52,639 nucleotides of DNA, from the NCBI GenBank assembly GCA_021773305.1, contig JAJFKH010000033.1, positions 1 to 52,639 on the forward strand, in the 5' to 3' direction. The notes beneath the pieces are model-generated. The model did not search any database, was not told where the DNA came from, and was given only the letters and a program-made list of their open reading frames with translations. This DNA is from Gammaproteobacteria bacterium (GTDB lineage Bacteria > Pseudomonadota > Gammaproteobacteria > UBA1113). Both the position numbers and the translations under genes were made by a program. Of the stretch, positions 50,053-52,639 are shown piece by piece (the first letter of the stretch is position 1; each line of letters opens with the position of its first letter).

Positions 50053-51363
50053 ATGGAAATCAGTAATACTTTATTAAATCTAAATGTCGAATTAGACGTT
50101 TCACCTATCAATGAAATAGCCCCTGACGAAATCACTATAAATTTCAACGGGTTACTCGAAGAATTATTAACGGCAAATGACAATGATGCAACCATGGATC
50201 TCAGCATCACTGATGACAATGCTGAATTAGTACTTCAAATAGAGAAAACTATCACAGAAGAAGATGGGATCGATATTGCCGCCGGAGGCAATATTCTGCC
50301 TATCGCTTATGAGCTGACAATAGAACCAGAAGCCAATCCTAATACACTATCTGATAATACGATGCTCCCAACAGCCATCACGCTCCCTCAGATGGTTCAA
50401 ACAGGCAAACCATTAGAAGATCCTCAAGCGGAATATCAACCAACGAATATTCAAATTCAAAATGAATTCACACTAGAGGATATGCCAGTAAAACTCACTC
50501 ATGAACCAATGCCAGAAAGTACCGTGATAAAACTCACAGAAAATATTGAACAAACAGAATATAATCCATTGACGCTCTCCTCTATGAGGAAAGCAGAAAA
50601 TTCTCAATCAATAAATGACATTGATGCTGATGTTGAAAAGATCTCTGAAGATAACAGCAAAAAAGGTCGTTTCCCCATAGAAAATATCGCAAATATCCAT
50701 CAAGAAAAATTACTGAATAATAACCAAACCTATGAAACAATGACCGCCCCTGCATTAAATGCACTCAACCATAATTATTTAAGTCAAATCAAATTGGTCG
50801 ATAGCAAGGAACTTGAAATCGAAAATCATCTGACACCCCATACTAACGAAGTGTCAGCTGAAGAAATCAGTTTTCGACAAGATCTCCCTAGTATAACAAA
50901 CCAACAACCTTTAGATGATAGTCAGGTGCACATGAATACCAACATTGATATACCGATTGAAAGTGATCACTGGCAAGAGCAAATGGCAGGAAAAATTCAT
51001 TGGCTCACCGGGCAATCCGTCAAATCTGCCAAAATTCATATTAATCCACCGGAACTCGGCCCCATCGATGCACAAATTAAAATGCTAGGCAAAGGTGCTG
51101 AGATTGTGTTAACGAGTCATCATAGTGAAATTCGAGAGGCCATGGAGCAAATGCTCCCTCGGCTAAAAGAATTACTCAGCGAAAATAATGTCAATCTGCA
51201 TACGGTGGATATTACAGAGCAAAAATCGCAAAACCAAGACCAAGCTCAGGAGCATCGACAAGGCCAGCAGAGAACCGAGCAACAAGATACTGAAAATAGA
51301 GCCTTCACAACACCCATCTTATCTACAACAAAACCTGAAGGAATTGTGGATTATTATGCTTGA
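50053..51363 (+). CDS. fliK: Flagellar hook-length control protein FliK-like
   Basis: This 436-residue protein has a long acidic, low-complexity N-terminal part and a C-terminal Flg_hook domain at about 308-390. The key segment is 'SAKIHINPPELGPIDAQIKMLGKGAEIVLTSHHSEIREAMEQMLPRLKELLSENNVNLHTVDI', the FliK signature (L.P.eLG.i.v.i......v.f......vr..l...l..L...L...G). It measures hook length and switches export specificity. A Gln-rich tail follows. It has an RpoN-type promoter. No other flagellar gene is in the window, except perhaps the stub after it. Confidence 0.88.
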   Translation: MEISNTLLNLNVELDVSPINEIAPDEITINFNGLLEELLTANDNDATMDLSITDDNAELVLQIEKTITEEDGIDIAAGGNILPIAYELTIEPEANPNTLSDNTMLPTAITLPQMVQTGKPLEDPQAEYQPTNIQIQNEFTLEDMPVKLTHEPMPESTVIKLTENIEQTEYNPLTLSSMRKAENSQSINDIDADVEKISEDNSKKGRFPIENIANIHQEKLLNNNQTYETMTAPALNALNHNYLSQIKLVDSKELEIENHLTPHTNEVSAEEISFRQDLPSITNQQPLDDSQVHMNTNIDIPIESDHWQEQMAGKIHWLTGQSVKSAKIHINPPELGPIDAQIKMLGKGAEIVLTSHHSEIREAMEQMLPRLKELLSENNVNLHTVDITEQKSQNQDQAQEHRQGQQRTEQQDTENRAFTTPILSTTKPEGIVDYYA

Positions 51364-51448
51364 CAAAACACAACGCCAGATTTGTCGAAGTTTTGAATCA
51401 AAATTAGGCTATTCGCATCGTTGGTATATCGGAGCTGGGTTCAGGTAA
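51356..51448 (+). CDS. Short ORF or gene stub after fliK (30 aa)
   Basis: ATG 51356 overlaps the end of fliK, as in translational coupling, and gives MLDKTQRQICRSFESKLGYS plus a short tail before TAA. The ending overlaps the 3' end of the ankyrin gene on the other strand. It may be the start of a former flagellar gene cut off by the ankyrin region; it may equally be spurious. Confidence 0.25.
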   Translation: MLDKTQRQICRSFESKLGYSHRWYIGAGFR

Positions 51449-52639
51449 AGCCGTTTTCTCAGGAACCTTAGGATCCGAGTGACATTGTTGTTCAGCATCA
51501 GACAATTCTTCCGACTTTTCTTGCTTTGTTTCTTCGTTATTCCTAGAACCACCTTCGCTACCAGGCGATTGATGAAAGCGGTATCGAGAATCTGCACTAC
51601 CATGATGAGTTTCTTCAACTCCATCAGCATTAACAATGTTCCGCGCAGATTTTGTTGTTGTATAACTCTTTAGTCCTTGTGAAATTTCTAAAACCTCTTT
51701 ATTACGTTCAGACATTGTTTTAATAAGCAAAGTCCCTTCGTCAAACTGGCATAGTTTTCTCACAAGAAATATTGTAATGTTTCGCTGGTTGTATGTTATA
51801 GCCTTGTCTAAGAGATGTTGACCGAAGTGTATTACCTCGTTAATACTAACCCCAGCAACATATTCATCCAAATTTATGTCCTTGTTAATAGTCACTCCTG
51901 CTACATACTCGAATATCATTTCAACAATTTCTAAATGTCCGTTTTCACAAGCAAGAGATACTGGCTTCGACAAATTGAACTTTGCCAAATCATCAAGTTT
52001 ATTAAAACTAGCACAACGCTCTAGCAACAGTTTAGCCATGTCTAAATTTCCATCTCTACAAGCCATCATAAAAGGTGAGATTTGTAGAAAATTAACTAAA
52101 TTAATAGTGTCTAAAGCGCCATTATCTAGCAATATATTAGCAACTTCTAAATGCCCCTCTATACAAGCAAAATGCAATGCTACATTACTTTCACACTGTT
52201 TTTTGACATCACCACCATATTGCAACATTAATGTAGTATATCTTTGAAGACCCAAACCACAAATATAATAAAATAGTGTATAATCCTTACCTTCATTTAA
52301 TTCATTAATATCTACAGCATCTTTTCCCAACATCTGTTGAACAGTTATTACATCGTCTAGCATTGCGGAACAAATAAATTGTATGCCTTTATTTTCTTCG
52401 CTGATATCCGCACCATATTTTAACAGCAGTGCAACCAGTTTGTGTTTTCTAAACTGGTCAAATGCCAAATAGAGTGGCGTTTCGCCAGCATTATTCTCAT
52501 GATTAACGTCAATGCCTGGATGTTTTAACAGTAACTCAACGACGTCTATCCAGCCTGCTCTACAAGCAAGAGCAAGCGGAGTGAAGCCAGCATTATTCTC
52601 ATGATTAACTGCAATGCCTGGATGTTTTAACAGTAACTC
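51404..52639 (-). CDS. Ankyrin repeat protein, N-terminus beyond window
   Basis: The frame is open to the right edge, so at least 411 residues are present and the N-terminus is missing. At least five ankyrin repeats are visible. Two begin almost identically, 'ELLLKHPGI.VNHENNAG', then 'LVALLLKYGADISEENKG', 'NVALHFACIEGHLEVANILLDNGA' and 'PVSLACENGHLEIVEMIF'. Later residues form a Ser/Glu-rich, disordered tail with Pro near the end (EETKQEKSEELSDAEQQCHS, then 'PSSDIPTMRIA'). It is a candidate host-targeted protein. It is convergent with fliK. An internal ATG at 52468 is not the true start. Confidence 0.85.
   Translation of the reverse strand, partial: ELLLKHPGIAVNHENNAGFTPLALACRAGWIDVVELLLKHPGIDVNHENNAGETPLYLAFDQFRKHKLVALLLKYGADISEENKGIQFICSAMLDDVITVQQMLGKDAVDINELNEGKDYTLFYYICGLGLQRYTTLMLQYGGDVKKQCESNVALHFACIEGHLEVANILLDNGALDTINLVNFLQISPFMMACRDGNLDMAKLLLERCASFNKLDDLAKFNLSKPVSLACENGHLEIVEMIFEYVAGVTINKDINLDEYVAGVSINEVIHFGQHLLDKAITYNQRNITIFLVRKLCQFDEGTLLIKTMSERNKEVLEISQGLKSYTTTKSARNIVNADGVEETHHGSADSRYRFHQSPGSEGGSRNNEETKQEKSEELSDAEQQCHSDPKVPEKTALPEPSSDIPTMRIA
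52484..52639. repeat. Two nearly identical ankyrin units (102-bp period)
   Basis: 52484-52537 and 52586-52639 are 54 bases long and differ at three adjacent positions only (CGT versus TGC). The period of 102 bases is 34 codons, one ankyrin unit. The array continues past the window edge. Confidence 0.8.

Overview
The window looks like a chromosomal segment of a host-associated gammaproteobacterium of the Legionellales (Coxiella/Legionella/Berkiella-like). The evidence is AT-rich DNA, gammaproteobacterial housekeeping genes (apaGH, rsmJ, rpoH, rho, ubiD, hemCDXY, waaA), ankyrin proteins, orphan glycine-rich membrane proteins that resemble secreted effectors, and PmrA-like promoter boxes. The assignment rests on gene content and is inference.

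Layout. 1-1260: the right end of an IS6-family element, an orphan gene with a palindromic operator, a transposase relic and a fragment of a dispersed repeat. 1257-5845 (minus): coxB-coxA-ctaG-coxC, a caa3-like oxidase whose CoxB carries two cytochrome c domains. 6044-7086: folA plus a membrane protein. 7152-10582: two paralogous double-hairpin membrane proteins flanking a Sel1-like gene, with a shared upstream box. 10583-11020: a REP-like mobile repeat. 11021-12670 (minus): usp-apaG-apaH. 12725-15760: waaA, a 38-codon accessory peptide gene and putP. 15783-17212 (minus): an orphan gene, yjbQ and a DUF2909 gene. 17280-21794 (plus): SURF1, two Sco-like CXXXC proteins, ctaA, ctaB and sco, i.e. 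the assembly half of the oxidase locus separated from its structural genes. 21796-23121: an ankyrin gene. 23241-25976: pglC, pglD, a GDPD, a TlpA-like lipoprotein and acyP.

26064-26773 is a decayed ATPase gene interrupted by a 311-bp MITE-like element with a 9-bp target duplication. 26797-32374 (minus) is the most unusual region: a secreted protein built of an exact 10-residue YG repeat, followed by TssJ-TssK-TssL-TssM homologues of the type VI secretion membrane/baseplate complex. No sheath, tube, spike or ClpV gene is in view, and the TssM lacks its N-terminal NTPase motif. 32502-33740: folB, folK and a broken Rpn-type gene. 33842-37615: a DUF2845 protein, rpoH with a CIRCE element in its leader, an M23 peptidase, rsmJ and rpiB. 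37715-44259: ppk1, trxA, rho (with a leader hairpin), ubiD and a ferredoxin-flavin reductase. 44335-49224 (minus): an acyltransferase gene then hemC-hemD-hemX-hemY. 49318-52639: a histone-H1-like protein, a sigma-54-type promoter driving a lone fliK, and an ankyrin gene that runs off the right edge.

The respiratory genes fit together: CoxA/B/C is the oxidase, CtaG and the Sco-type proteins deliver copper, CtaB and CtaA make heme O/A, and SURF1 assists heme insertion; the hem cluster supplies the porphyrin upstream. The accessory genes (ankyrin, Sel1-like, paired membrane proteins, T6SS-like block, decapeptide protein) are the candidates for host interaction. No tRNA, rRNA or CRISPR array was recognised.
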